A stretch of 64,000 nucleotides of DNA from positions 990,001 through 1,054,000 of the forward strand of contig NZ_JAJOMZ010000004.1 in NCBI RefSeq assembly GCF_024699965.1, read 5' to 3'. Positions 34,861-43,196 of the stretch are shown piece by piece. How positions within the stretch are numbered: position 1 is the stretch's first letter; each line of letters starts with the position of its first letter. Below the pieces are notes generated by a model, which worked only from the letters and a program-made list of their open reading frames with translations, had not been told where the DNA came from and made no database searches. This DNA is from Flavobacterium sp. J372 (GTDB lineage: Bacteria; Bacteroidota; Bacteroidia; Flavobacteriales; Flavobacteriaceae). A program made the translations under genes and the position numbers.

Positions 34861-36138
34861 ATGGAATTTCAAAATACGCGCGAGTTTGCAAAGCAGCTCG
34901 ATGCACAGGATAAACTGGCTAAATACCGTGATGAATTCATTTTTCCGCACGTAAATGGCAAGCAGGTAATCTATTTTACCGGCAACTCCCTCGGGCTTCA
35001 GCCGAAGCGTACCAAAGCTTATGTAGATGAGGTAATGAACGATTGGGCAAAGCTGGCGGTAGAGGGCCACTTTTATGCTGACAAGCCCTGGTGGGACTAC
35101 CATGAGCGTTTCTGCAACCCGCTAAGTAAGATTGTTGGCGCACTGCCAAGCGAAGTGACCGTAATGAACACGCTTACGGTAAACCTGCACCTGCTAATGG
35201 TGACATTTTACCAGCCGACGGATAAAAAGTACAAGATTATATGTGAGGAAAAAGCTTTCCCGAGCGACCAGTACATGCTGAAAACTCAGGTTAAATTCCA
35301 CGGATATGACCCTGCCGATGCTATTGTTGAAATAAAGCGCCGCGAAGGGGAGCACAACATACGCCTTGAAGATGTACTGGCAAAGATTGACGAAGTTGGC
35401 GATGAACTCGCCCTGGTGCTTATGGGCGGCGTAAACTACTATACGGGCCAGGTTTTCGATATGAAAACTATTACTAAAGCCGGGCAGGACAAAGGCGCAT
35501 ATGTGGGCTGGGACCTTGCCCATGCCGCCGGAAATATAAAACTGGAGCTGCATGAATGGAATGTAGATTTTGCCGCCTGGTGCAGTTATAAATACATGAA
35601 TTCAGGGCCTGGGAATGCATCAGGAGCTTTTGTGCACGAAATGCACCATAACGATTTAGACCTTCCACGCTTTGCCGGATGGTGGGGGCACAACAAAGAG
35701 CGCCGTTTTTTAATGGAGCCTAATTTTGACCCCGTGCGTGGCGCTAATGGGTGGCAGTTGAGCAACCTCCCGATATTATCACTTGCGCCTTACCTTGCAT
35801 CAGTAGAAATGTTTGATGAGGTTGGCATGGATGCTCTTATCAAAAAACGCGATTGCATTACCTCTTACCTTGAATTCATATTGCATGAAATAGATAAGGA
35901 AGTTGACAGTACATTTGAAATCATCACACCATCGAACCCTGAAGAAAGAGCCTGCCAGCTTTCGGTGTTCCTCCATGGCGAAGGCCGCCCGCTTTTTGAA
36001 TGGTTGATGAAAAACGGGGTGATAACCGACTGGCGCGAACCCAACGTAATCCGCCTGGCGCCTGTGCCTTTATATTCTTCTTATGAAGATATGTATGAAT
36101 TTGGGCAGAAGCTGAAAGAGGGAATTCTAGCTACATAG
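34861..36138 (+). CDS. kynU: Kynureninase
   Basis: A 425-residue PLP enzyme that cleaves kynurenine or 3-hydroxykynurenine to (hydroxy)anthranilate and alanine. The PLP lysine is K244 in CSYKYMNSGPG, preceded by the GWDLAHAAGN phosphate/Asp region; the N-terminal YFTGNSLGLQPK is typical. It serves tryptophan breakdown or NAD synthesis. The following gene is a ureohydrolase, 83 bases downstream, perhaps in one transcript. Confidence 0.94.
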   Translation: MEFQNTREFAKQLDAQDKLAKYRDEFIFPHVNGKQVIYFTGNSLGLQPKRTKAYVDEVMNDWAKLAVEGHFYADKPWWDYHERFCNPLSKIVGALPSEVTVMNTLTVNLHLLMVTFYQPTDKKYKIICEEKAFPSDQYMLKTQVKFHGYDPADAIVEIKRREGEHNIRLEDVLAKIDEVGDELALVLMGGVNYYTGQVFDMKTITKAGQDKGAYVGWDLAHAAGNIKLELHEWNVDFAAWCSYKYMNSGPGNASGAFVHEMHHNDLDLPRFAGWWGHNKERRFLMEPNFDPVRGANGWQLSNLPILSLAPYLASVEMFDEVGMDALIKKRDCITSYLEFILHEIDKEVDSTFEIITPSNPEERACQLSVFLHGEGRPLFEWLMKNGVITDWREPNVIRLAPVPLYSSYEDMYEFGQKLKEGILAT

Positions 36139-36221
36139 TTAATTTGTGGATTTGTGAATTCGTTAATTTGAAGTTACTCATGCCGAATAAACGAATTACA
36201 AATCAACGCATCAACATAAAA

Positions 36222-37302
36222 ATGAAAGACGAAAAAATACAGAATTTTGACCCTAGCCAGCCGGGCCTTGCCGATGCGAGCATATTCGGGTTGCCGTTTA
36301 CCGCTGAAGAAAGTGAAATCATAATAATCCCTGTACCCTGGGAAGTGACCGTGAGCTACGGAGCGGGCGCCAGTGAAGGGCCGGAAGCAGTGCTTGAAGC
36401 ATCTTTCCAGGTTGACCTGCACCACCAGGAATTCCCTGAGCTTTGGAAATTGGGCATGTATCTTGACACAACAGACCAAACTGAAGAATGGGCATCAAAA
36501 AGCGCAAAGTACAAAGCTATGGCGCAGCCCATAATAGAGGCTTTGGAAAGAGGCCATAAAATCGAAGAAGACCTCGTGCTAAAGCGTGATCTTGATACCA
36601 TAAATGAAATTTGCCGCGAATTTATTGATGAGGTAAAAGAGCGTACACAATACTGGATAGCTCAAGGTAAGAAAGTAGTGCTTCTTGGCGGAGACCACAG
36701 TACGCCTCTGGGCTATTACGAAGCTCTTGCTGAACATCATGACAACTTTGGCCTGCTTCACCTTGACGCCCACATGGATTTCAGGATTGCCTATGAAGGG
36801 TTTTACCTATTCGCATGCATCTATAATGTACAACGCGCTGCAACTGCCGCAAATAACCAACATTGTGCAGGTAGGTATACGCGATTTTTGTAAAGAAGAA
36901 GTTGAAGTGGTAGAATCGCAGGGCAGCCGCGTAAAAATATATACAGATCGCGACCTTAAGGCTGAAAGTTTTGATGGAATAACCTGGAAACAGCAATGCG
37001 AAAATATCATAGCACAGCTTCCGCAGAAAGTGTGCATCAGCTTTGATATTGACGGCATGTACCCGTGGTACTGCCCTAACACAGGTACGCCGGTACCGGG
37101 CGGATTTTCATTTGAGCAGGCAGCCTACCTTTTTTCAAAACTGGCAGAATCAGGTAAAGAAATCATTGGTTTTGACCTTGTTGAAGTTGCACCGGGCGAT
37201 GATGACTGGGATGGCAACGTGGGCGCACGCATGCTTTTCCATATGTGCGGTGTGCTGGCTAAAAACAATGGCATGCCTACAGGCGAGGCTATCAGGTTTT
37301 AA
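36222..37302 (+). pseudogene. Agmatinase/arginase-family ureohydrolase, frame broken by one base
   Basis: Two overlapping frames together make one ~359-residue ureohydrolase. The first frame (ATG 36222, stop at 36893) carries LGGDHSTPLGYY and HLDAHMDFR. The second (to 37302) carries SFDIDGMYPW and EVAPGDDDWDG. These are the Mn-binding motifs GGDHS, DAHxD and SxDxD of the arginase/agmatinase/formiminoglutamase fold. The join is at TTTT 36801-36804: removing one T gives EGFTYSHASIMYN, continuous with the second frame. Total length 1081 is 3n+1. It may be a sequencing error rather than a dead gene. Substrate unknown. Confidence 0.85.
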
Positions 37303-38125
37303 ATGGATGCCCTGATTGTAATTGTGACGCTTATACTGGTGCTGTTTTTATTGATATGTTTTATCATATTCATATTTTCAGCAATAGTTGAGCCGGCATT
37401 TATTATGGCTACAGGGAGGCCGGCCTACGTGCATCTTTATCCTTTTCCTAAAAGGCTTGAGCCGGGCCTTGACGCCATTCTGATGCGGGATTTTCGTTTC
37501 TACAGAAACCTTACACCCCGCCGCAAGAAATATTTCAGGCACCGGGTGGCCAGCTTTATGGAAAATTATCAATTTGCCGGCCGCGAAGGAATGGTGGTTA
37601 CAGATGATATTAAACTTAAGATAGCTGCAACTGCTGTGATGCTTTCTTTCGGGATGCGCAATTACCTGCACGATGGCTTTTCAACTATACTGTTGTATCC
37701 TGACATATTTCTTTCTGCAAACGGTGTAGATTACCACAAAGGTGAATTTAACCCGATGGCAGGGGTTGTAGTTTTTTCATGGAAGCATTTTCAGGAAGGT
37801 ATGCAATATGACAATGACAACCTGAATCTTGGCCTGCATGAGTTTGCACATGTAATGCATTTTGATGCCGTACGCAGGAGCAGGAGTACTACGGGAGCTA
37901 TATATGTAGATATGTTCAGGGGAGATAATAGCTTACGCAAATAACACTACAAACAGAGAGCGCCTTATAGCATCAGGCTACCTTCGTGATTATGCCTACA
38001 CCAACCAGTTTGAATTTCTGGCGGTAGTATTGGAGCACTTTTTTGAGACCCCGACAGAATTTAAACAAAGATTCCCTGAATTATATGGTATGGTAAAAAG
38101 GATGATCAACTTCAGGGAAGGGTAG
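37303..38125 (+). pseudogene. MtfA-like zinc-dependent peptidase, frame broken by one base
   Basis: The first frame (37303-37944) has an N-terminal transmembrane helix and a zinc peptidase domain with HEFAHVMH (HExxH plus a second His). It stops at 37944 in a run that should continue: from GGGG 37919-37922, dropping one G gives MFREIIAYANNTTN and then GYLRDYAYTNQFEF and VVLEHFFETPTEF, to a stop at 38125. These are the conserved C-terminal residues of MtfA/DUF980 peptidases, including the expected third-ligand region. Total 823 bases is 3n+1. It begins immediately after the ureohydrolase stop. Substrate unknown. Confidence 0.85.
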
Positions 38126-38172
38126 TCAGTTTTCAGTCACAGTAATCAACTGGACACTGCGACTGAGACTGC

Positions 38173-38676
38173 CTACTTAACATTGCTACGAATATTTTTA
38201 ATCTGCCTGTTATGCCTTTGGTTGTGGTATGCCAGGAAATGCACCAGTTCAAGTTTAGTAACACCTTTTAAGGGATGGCCGTCTTCCAGTGGCGGAACAG
38301 TTTCTAAATTCGTATTAATAGCGGCTTCAACCGCGATTTTCTTTACGTCTTTTAATGATTCAATCAAATCCTGCTTATCAAATTGTTTATCTTCAGGTAC
38401 AATATATTCCGGAGACTGCATCTTGATATCCATATTGCCCATTAGCTCTTTAAACTCGTCTACCTGCTGGCCGGCAGGCCTGTTTGCCGGTTCAGCCGGA
38501 GCATTGAAGAGTTTGTCAAGCCCTGCAAGCGACAAGTAAATGTGCCTTGCAACCTGCGCCGCGGTCCAGCTACCTGCAAACGGAACTTTGTTAAGTTCTT
38601 CCTGATTGAATGATTCTATCAGCGCTGCTGTATTGTCGAGCGCTGAGCCTAACTCGTTTACAATTTCTTTTGACAT
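38173..38676 (-). CDS. DinB-family protein
   Basis: A 167-residue four-helix protein of the DinB/YfiT-like metal-binding superfamily. Histidines are placed as expected: QVARHIYLS near residue 46 and HFLAYHNQRHNRQIKN near the end. The family includes thiol-S-transferases but most members have no known reaction. It is the last gene of a minus-strand set of small stress-type proteins facing a GlxA regulator. Confidence 0.85.
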   Translation of the reverse strand: MSKEIVNELGSALDNTAALIESFNQEELNKVPFAGSWTAAQVARHIYLSLAGLDKLFNAPAEPANRPAGQQVDEFKELMGNMDIKMQSPEYIVPEDKQFDKQDLIESLKDVKKIAVEAAINTNLETVPPLEDGHPLKGVTKLELVHFLAYHNQRHNRQIKNIRSNVK

Positions 38677-38717
38677 AGTTTATAAAATTAAGGCAGGTTT
38701 TTAGCCTGCCATATTAC

Positions 38718-39149
38718 TTAGCTTTCCTGCTGCCTGCGTTTTTCGTCATAACTTATCATCCACGAAATGCCGAACTTATCTGTAAGATGGCCGAAATAGT
38801 CACCCCAGAACATGTCATCCATAGGCATTTCTATCTTAGCACCGTCAGACAATGCGTTAAAAATCCGGTCGGCATCTTCCCGGCTGTCAACACTCACACA
38901 CAACGATACAGCTGAACCGAATGTAACCTGCGGCATAGATGCAGGCACATCTGTACCCATTAGCATAGAGCTGCCCACAGGAAGCGCAACATGCATTACA
39001 TGGTTTTGTTCCACTTCAGGCATGTCTTCACAACCCGGAGTGTCTTTAAAGCGCATAAGCATAGGGAAGTCGCCGCCAAAAATTGATTTGTAAAAATTAA
39101 AGGCTTCTTCGGTGTTGCCGTTAAAATTCAGGTACGGATTGATAAACAT
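38718..39149 (-). CDS. VOC-family (PhnB/glyoxalase-like) protein
   Basis: A 143-residue vicinal-oxygen-chelate fold protein beginning FINPYLNFNGNTEEAFNFYK, with EQNHVMHVALPVG and the conserved end WGDYFGHLTDKFGISWMI. It matches the PhnB-like subgroup, usually of unknown reaction. Spacing to its neighbours is 20-40 bases, so it is likely co-transcribed with the SRPBCC and DinB genes. Confidence 0.9.
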   Translation of the reverse strand: MFINPYLNFNGNTEEAFNFYKSIFGGDFPMLMRFKDTPGCEDMPEVEQNHVMHVALPVGSSMLMGTDVPASMPQVTFGSAVSLCVSVDSREDADRIFNALSDGAKIEMPMDDMFWGDYFGHLTDKFGISWMISYDEKRRQQES

Positions 39150-39170
39150 AACTATTCGTTTTTAGATTGA

Positions 39171-39704
39171 TTATTTTTCAAGTTTCTTTTTAAGGTTTTC
39201 AAGGCTTTCCTGCATATCGCCGGCAAGCATATTCTCCATCAGCGGGTTCATGACATTTAAAGGCCACGCACTGTCATCGCCCACCATACCCCATGTTACT
39301 TTTGTCGTATTAGCATCAATAGCCTCTGTGGTAAAATAAGCTTTCATGCTGCTTTCCATCGGGCGTTTAAAACGTAAGTCAACATCAACTCTTTGGTTGG
39401 GCACAATCGCTGTAATTTCCTGTTCGCCTGCACCAACATCGTCATTGCCATCCCAGGCATTTTTAAACCCGACTGTACCATCTGTCCCTTCAAACGTTTG
39501 CTTTTTGTTCATGTCTGCCATGTTCCATTTGCTGTAATAGTCCTGGTTTTTCAGGTGGCTCACATAGTTAAATACTTCGCCGGCAGGCTTGTTAATTGTT
39601 ACTTCAGCTTTAGTTGCGAAGTCTTTAGGTATAAAGATGGCAATGATGAGCAATAAGGCGATTATGCCAGCCAGAATCAATAAAATTTTCTTTAGAATTT
39701 TCAT
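39171..39704 (-). CDS. SRPBCC-family (START-like) protein with N-terminal membrane anchor
   Basis: A 177-residue protein: a hydrophobic helix at 5-27 (ILLILAGIIALLLIIAIF) followed by a START/polyketide-cyclase-like fold (VTINKPAGEVFNYVSHLKN to WPLNVMNPLMENMLAGDM). Such domains bind hydrophobic ligands; no substrate can be inferred. It lies between the RibD-C-like and VOC genes in the same direction, 12 bases from the former. Confidence 0.87.
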   Translation of the reverse strand: MKILKKILLILAGIIALLLIIAIFIPKDFATKAEVTINKPAGEVFNYVSHLKNQDYYSKWNMADMNKKQTFEGTDGTVGFKNAWDGNDDVGAGEQEITAIVPNQRVDVDLRFKRPMESSMKAYFTTEAIDANTTKVTWGMVGDDSAWPLNVMNPLMENMLAGDMQESLENLKKKLEK

Positions 39705-39716
39705 TTGTACGTTAGT

Positions 39717-40277
39717 TTATAGTGTAGAATAATGCAATACTGTAATGCCGCAACTAAAGGTTTTAGCTTCAATAAGCTTCAACTTTTGCGGAGACTCAAT
39801 CAGGCTGAAAATAGGCATGCCTGTGCCGAGTATAGTTGGGTTTATAAAAAGATAAAATTCATCTATCAGCCCTTCTCTAATGAGTGATGACACAAACTCT
39901 CCGCCACCATAGGCCATAATATTTCCGCCGTTACTGTTTTTCAGCTCATTTACATTAGCTACGAGCTCATTTGCAATACGTGTCCTTTCCCATGGGCTGC
40001 TGCTCATGCTACGGCTAAACACTACTTTAGGGGTCTGCGTAAATTTCTCTGAGCCGTTGGTGGCAGCGTCAGGCTCTTTGGCGCGTTCTTCCCAGGTCGG
40101 GATAAAGCCTTCTGCAAGTTTACGGCCCAGTAAAATTGTGTCTACCGGCCTTGTGATTTCGCTTACATAAGCATTTATATCATCCCCCCAATTCCATTCT
40201 ATCCAGTCCATTGCACCCTGCGGCCCGGCTATGAAGCCATCGACAGATATCTGTACCTGAAGCTTAAGTTTTCTCAT
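39717..40277 (-). CDS. Dihydrofolate reductase-like (RibD C-terminal) protein
   Basis: A 186-residue protein of the RibD-C/DHFR superfamily: KLQVQISVDGFIAGPQGAMD at the start, DTILLGRKLAEGF, and GGNIMAYGGGEFVSSLIREG with the nucleotide-binding glycines. Stand-alone members are probable NAD(P)H reductases of unknown substrate. It is 17 bases downstream of the DoxX gene. Confidence 0.88.
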   Translation of the reverse strand: MRKLKLQVQISVDGFIAGPQGAMDWIEWNWGDDINAYVSEITRPVDTILLGRKLAEGFIPTWEERAKEPDAATNGSEKFTQTPKVVFSRSMSSSPWERTRIANELVANVNELKNSNGGNIMAYGGGEFVSSLIREGLIDEFYLFINPTILGTGMPIFSLIESPQKLKLIEAKTFSCGITVLHYSTL

Positions 40278-40294
40278 TTTACCACTGTTGTTGT

Positions 40295-40714
40295 TTAAAC
40301 ATTATGTCCCTGAGTTTTGAATATAAATGAATCTACCGAGTATTTGCCGCTGCCCAATACAAATACCGGCAGGCATAATACCAGAAATATGAAAGCAACC
40401 TGCTTTACATCAAACGGGTCGGCGGCGTGTGCTACAAAATACGCAACAACCATTGTAATAAACGGCGGAATGATGGAAAGACGCGTCAGGAAACCCAATA
40501 CAAGGAAAATTCCACAGAAAAATTCAGCAAAAATGACAAGGTTGAATGAAAGTTCTGATCCTATGCCAATTATGTCGCCAAACATAGGCAGTATTTTGTC
40601 ATAATTTACCAGTTTGCCATAGCCGTAATGGATGAACATCCCTCCGAAAATAAGCCTTAAGAAAAGTGCGGCAACATCTGTATTAAGCGATGCCGGATTT
40701 AATAGTTTTTTCAT
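40295..40714 (-). CDS. DoxX-family membrane protein
   Basis: A 139-residue protein with four predicted transmembrane helices (FLRLIFGGMFIHYGYGKL; LVIFAEFFCGIFLVLGF; PPFITMVVAYFVAHAA; VAFIFLVLCLPVFVLG). The DoxX/DoxD family is often linked to redox and thiol stress. It sits in the same-strand set of small proteins and is probably translated from a common mRNA with the gene after it. Confidence 0.9.
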   Translation of the reverse strand: MKKLLNPASLNTDVAALFLRLIFGGMFIHYGYGKLVNYDKILPMFGDIIGIGSELSFNLVIFAEFFCGIFLVLGFLTRLSIIPPFITMVVAYFVAHAADPFDVKQVAFIFLVLCLPVFVLGSGKYSVDSFIFKTQGHNV

Positions 40715-40792
40715 GATATGATTGGTTTTAAGGTTAAAGTTTCAAATGAATGTCAACCGGTTCTTAGGTTGGAATTGTTATCCTGATTTCAA

Positions 40793-41296
40793 TTACATAT
40801 ATTTCATTGCGTCATAGCCCAGCAGCCTGCGCCATAATGCTATCTGGCCAATTATGCTTGCTTCACGGTAAATCATAAAGTACAGCATTTCAAAATACGT
40901 AAACTTCATGTCGGGGCCCATGTCCAGCATCTTGTCAAGAGTTTCAGCATCAGCATTCACAATAGCTTCTCGCATTGCTGGGGTAATTTTTTCCCAATCG
41001 GCTATGTACTGATCCAACGCTGGATATGTCAAGTTCTCTTTAATACCCTGCATATCTTTAAACAAATCATTTGCCTGCTGCCTACCAATACCTTTGCCTA
41101 ACAGCTCTGCCATCTCATAACGCTGCTGCACCATACTGCCGGCCAGCCATGCTATGTGGTTGGCTTTTGTTTCAAACCGACTGTGGGCATCGGTATCATT
41201 AATGCCTTCCAGGGCATTTTTGAACAGGCCGGTTTGCATATCATACATCGCTGCCAGCGCATATACCCGGCTGTCTTTGACTTTTATATTTTCCAT
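40793..41296 (-). CDS. DinB-family protein
   Basis: A second DinB-like four-helix protein, 167 residues, with HIAWLAGSMVQQRYEM and an end segment FEMLYFMIYREASIIGQIAL. It lacks the clear His triad of the first DinB protein (only one conserved-looking His), so metal binding may be lost. It is the promoter-proximal gene of the minus-strand group and is divergent from the GlxA regulator at 41442. Confidence 0.78.
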   Translation of the reverse strand: MENIKVKDSRVYALAAMYDMQTGLFKNALEGINDTDAHSRFETKANHIAWLAGSMVQQRYEMAELLGKGIGRQQANDLFKDMQGIKENLTYPALDQYIADWEKITPAMREAIVNADAETLDKMLDMGPDMKFTYFEMLYFMIYREASIIGQIALWRRLLGYDAMKYM

Positions 41297-41416
41297 AATT
41301 ACATTGTTAAAATTACTACTTTTTCTTAATGAAACCCTTATACAAAGTTAAGTCAAGCGTTATGTGGTAATGGTGTTATAAAAAGTCAACCTTAGGGGGT
41401 ATTCAGGACAAATTAT

Positions 41417-41424
41417 TATATTTG
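41417..41424 (+). promoter_or_regulatory. Promoter -7 box of the GlxA-type regulator
   Basis: TATATTTG, 17 bases upstream of the ATG at 41442. The -33 region is not clear. Confidence 0.5.
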
Positions 41425-41441
41425 GGTATAAACTAATCGAG

Positions 41442-42395
41442 ATGAAAGTCGGGATAATATTATCTAAAGGGCACAGGCTATTGAGTGTTGCAGCTATCCT
41501 GGATGTTTTTGAAACTGCTAATGCAATGACCGATAGCCAAAAGTTTGAAATAACACTTCTCAGGCTGAAAGGCCATGAAGCTGAAGGATTCGAGGGTTAT
41601 CAGCAGAAGGATTTGAACGGTAGCGAGCAATATGACCTGTTATTATTACCTGCTTTCAGGCAGGATGGAGTACCAAAAGCGCTTATGGAAAATAAAGCCT
41701 GGATACCGCTGCTGCAACAGCAATATAAAAATGGTGCTGCATTGGGTAGTTTTTGCACAGGCGCATTCCTTTTGGCTTCAACGGGGCTGCTTGACGGTAA
41801 GGCTGCAACCACACATATAAATGCCGAACCTGCTTTTGTAAAGGCTTTCCCAAATGTTAAGGTTCATGCTGAAGCTGTGGTGACAGCACAAGACAGGATA
41901 TACACCAGCGGCGGCGCTACGAATACTTTCCACCTGCTTATGTATCTGCTTGAAATTTATGGCAGTAAAGACCTTGCCATACGGGCTGCAAAGGTTTTTT
42001 CTGTTGACCTTGACCGCAGCCGCCAGGATTATTTCGGGACATTTATGCCGGAGCAGGACCATGGTGACGACCTTGTAAAAAAAGCCCAGGAGGAGATTAA
42101 AAAGAACTTCAGTAAAGCCACCACTATTGAGGAAATTATTAATGATGTTCCTTCGAGCCGGCGAAACCTGGTACGCCGCTTTAAGCAGGTAACGGGGTTA
42201 ACGCCTATTGAATATCTTCAGAAAACGCGTATAGAAGCCGCTAAGCAGCTTTTAGAAAAATCACGATACAGCATAGCTGAAGTAATGTTTGAGAGCGGCT
42301 ACAATGACCTGAAGACGTTCCGCTCCCTGTTTAAGCGTAATGTAGGCATGACGCCTAAAGACTACCGGGAGAAGTTTAGCGGGCAGGCTATTTAA
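41442..42395 (+). CDS. GlxA-type AraC-family transcriptional regulator
   Basis: A 317-residue regulator: an N-terminal DJ-1/PfpI-like domain (1-185) with the nucleophile-elbow-like LGSFCTGAFLLAS, and a C-terminal AraC double helix-turn-helix (VPSSRRNLVRRFKQVTG; ARYSI-type second helix YSIAEVMFESGYNDLKTF). The class usually activates nearby genes on binding a small ligand. Its divergent position suggests control of the DinB-DoxX-RibD-C-SRPBCC-VOC group at 38173-41296; this is inference from position. Confidence 0.9.
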   Translation: MKVGIILSKGHRLLSVAAILDVFETANAMTDSQKFEITLLRLKGHEAEGFEGYQQKDLNGSEQYDLLLLPAFRQDGVPKALMENKAWIPLLQQQYKNGAALGSFCTGAFLLASTGLLDGKAATTHINAEPAFVKAFPNVKVHAEAVVTAQDRIYTSGGATNTFHLLMYLLEIYGSKDLAIRAAKVFSVDLDRSRQDYFGTFMPEQDHGDDLVKKAQEEIKKNFSKATTIEEIINDVPSSRRNLVRRFKQVTGLTPIEYLQKTRIEAAKQLLEKSRYSIAEVMFESGYNDLKTFRSLFKRNVGMTPKDYREKFSGQAI

Positions 42396-42396
42396 A

Positions 42397-42491
42397 TCGA
42401 TTTTTCGATTGTTAGATTTTTCGACTACAAGACTTCATAATCACTTATTCGAACGTTACATATCGAAAATGTCGAAAAATCGAAAAATCGA
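42397..42491. repeat. Inverted repeat built from TTTTTCGA units between convergent genes
   Basis: TCGATTTTTCGATT (42397-42410) is repeated exactly in inverse at 42478-42491, and GATTTTTCGAC (42415-42425) in inverse at 42471-42481. Together they can form a ~21-bp stem with a small bulge around a 45-base loop. It separates the ends of the AraC gene and the response-regulator gene and may work as a bidirectional terminator or be a dispersed palindromic element. Confidence 0.65.
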
Positions 42492-42497
42492 AGCTGT

Positions 42498-43196
42498 CTA
42501 AACAGTAAATTCCAAACCCACACCCCTGAAGCTTTGCAATGAAATAGAAGTGTCTTCGCTAAAATATTTGCGTATGCGGCTTATGAAGACGTCCATGCTG
42601 CGCCCAGAGAAGAAATCATCGCTGCCCCAAATCTCTTCAAGTATCTCTTCGCGTTTTATTATGCGGTTGCGGTTATTGTACAGGTATGTAATTACACGGG
42701 CTTCTTTTTCGGTAAGGCGATGCAGTGTACCATTGCAGGAAAGTGTATAATTGGCCGGGTCAAAAGTATAACAGCCAATATTTATTTTGGCGGATGGTTC
42801 AGCCATTTCTGCAAGGAGTGCAGCAGTGGTTTTCTGCGTCCTTTTTAAAATATTTTTTATACGGAGAATAAGCTCATCGGCTTCAAAAGGCTTTACAACA
42901 TAATCATCAGCGCCAAGTTTCAGCCCTTTGATTTTGTCTTCCTTCAGCCCTTTAGCAGTGAGGAAAACAACCGGTACTTCGGGGTCATTCGCTATGATGT
43001 TTTCAGCTAAGGTAAAGCCATCCATCTCCGGCATCATTACATCAAACACACATATGTCGGGCTGTGCATCAGAAAACAGCTTCATCGCTTCTGCGCCGTC
43101 TTTCGCCCATGTTACCCTGAACCCGGAAATCTCAAGATATTGTTTCAGGATGCTGGCGTAGTCAAAATCGTCTTCTGCTAAAAGTATATGCTTCAT
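42498..43196 (-). CDS. OmpR/PhoB-family response regulator
   Basis: A 232-residue regulator. The receiver domain has D9-D10, phospho-acceptor D52 (CVFDVMMPEMDG) and the VVKPF lysine; the winged-helix output domain occupies about 135-230 (LTEKEARVITYLYNN, GRSMDVFISRIRKYF). It overlaps the upstream kinase gene by 4 bases. Regulators of this class bind tandem repeats with 11-bp phasing; exactly such TTAACC repeats lie upstream of the kinase, so autoregulation and control of the divergent receptor gene are likely. Confidence 0.94.
   Translation of the reverse strand: MKHILLAEDDFDYASILKQYLEISGFRVTWAKDGAEAMKLFSDAQPDICVFDVMMPEMDGFTLAENIIANDPEVPVVFLTAKGLKEDKIKGLKLGADDYVVKPFEADELILRIKNILKRTQKTTAALLAEMAEPSAKINIGCYTFDPANYTLSCNGTLHRLTEKEARVITYLYNNRNRIIKREEILEEIWGSDDFFSGRSMDVFISRIRKYFSEDTSISLQSFRGVGLEFTV

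Noticed and set aside
36685..37302. Second half of the ureohydrolase as an independent gene
   Set aside because: Its supposed start lies within the first frame, and the two halves join exactly when one T is removed from a T4 run.
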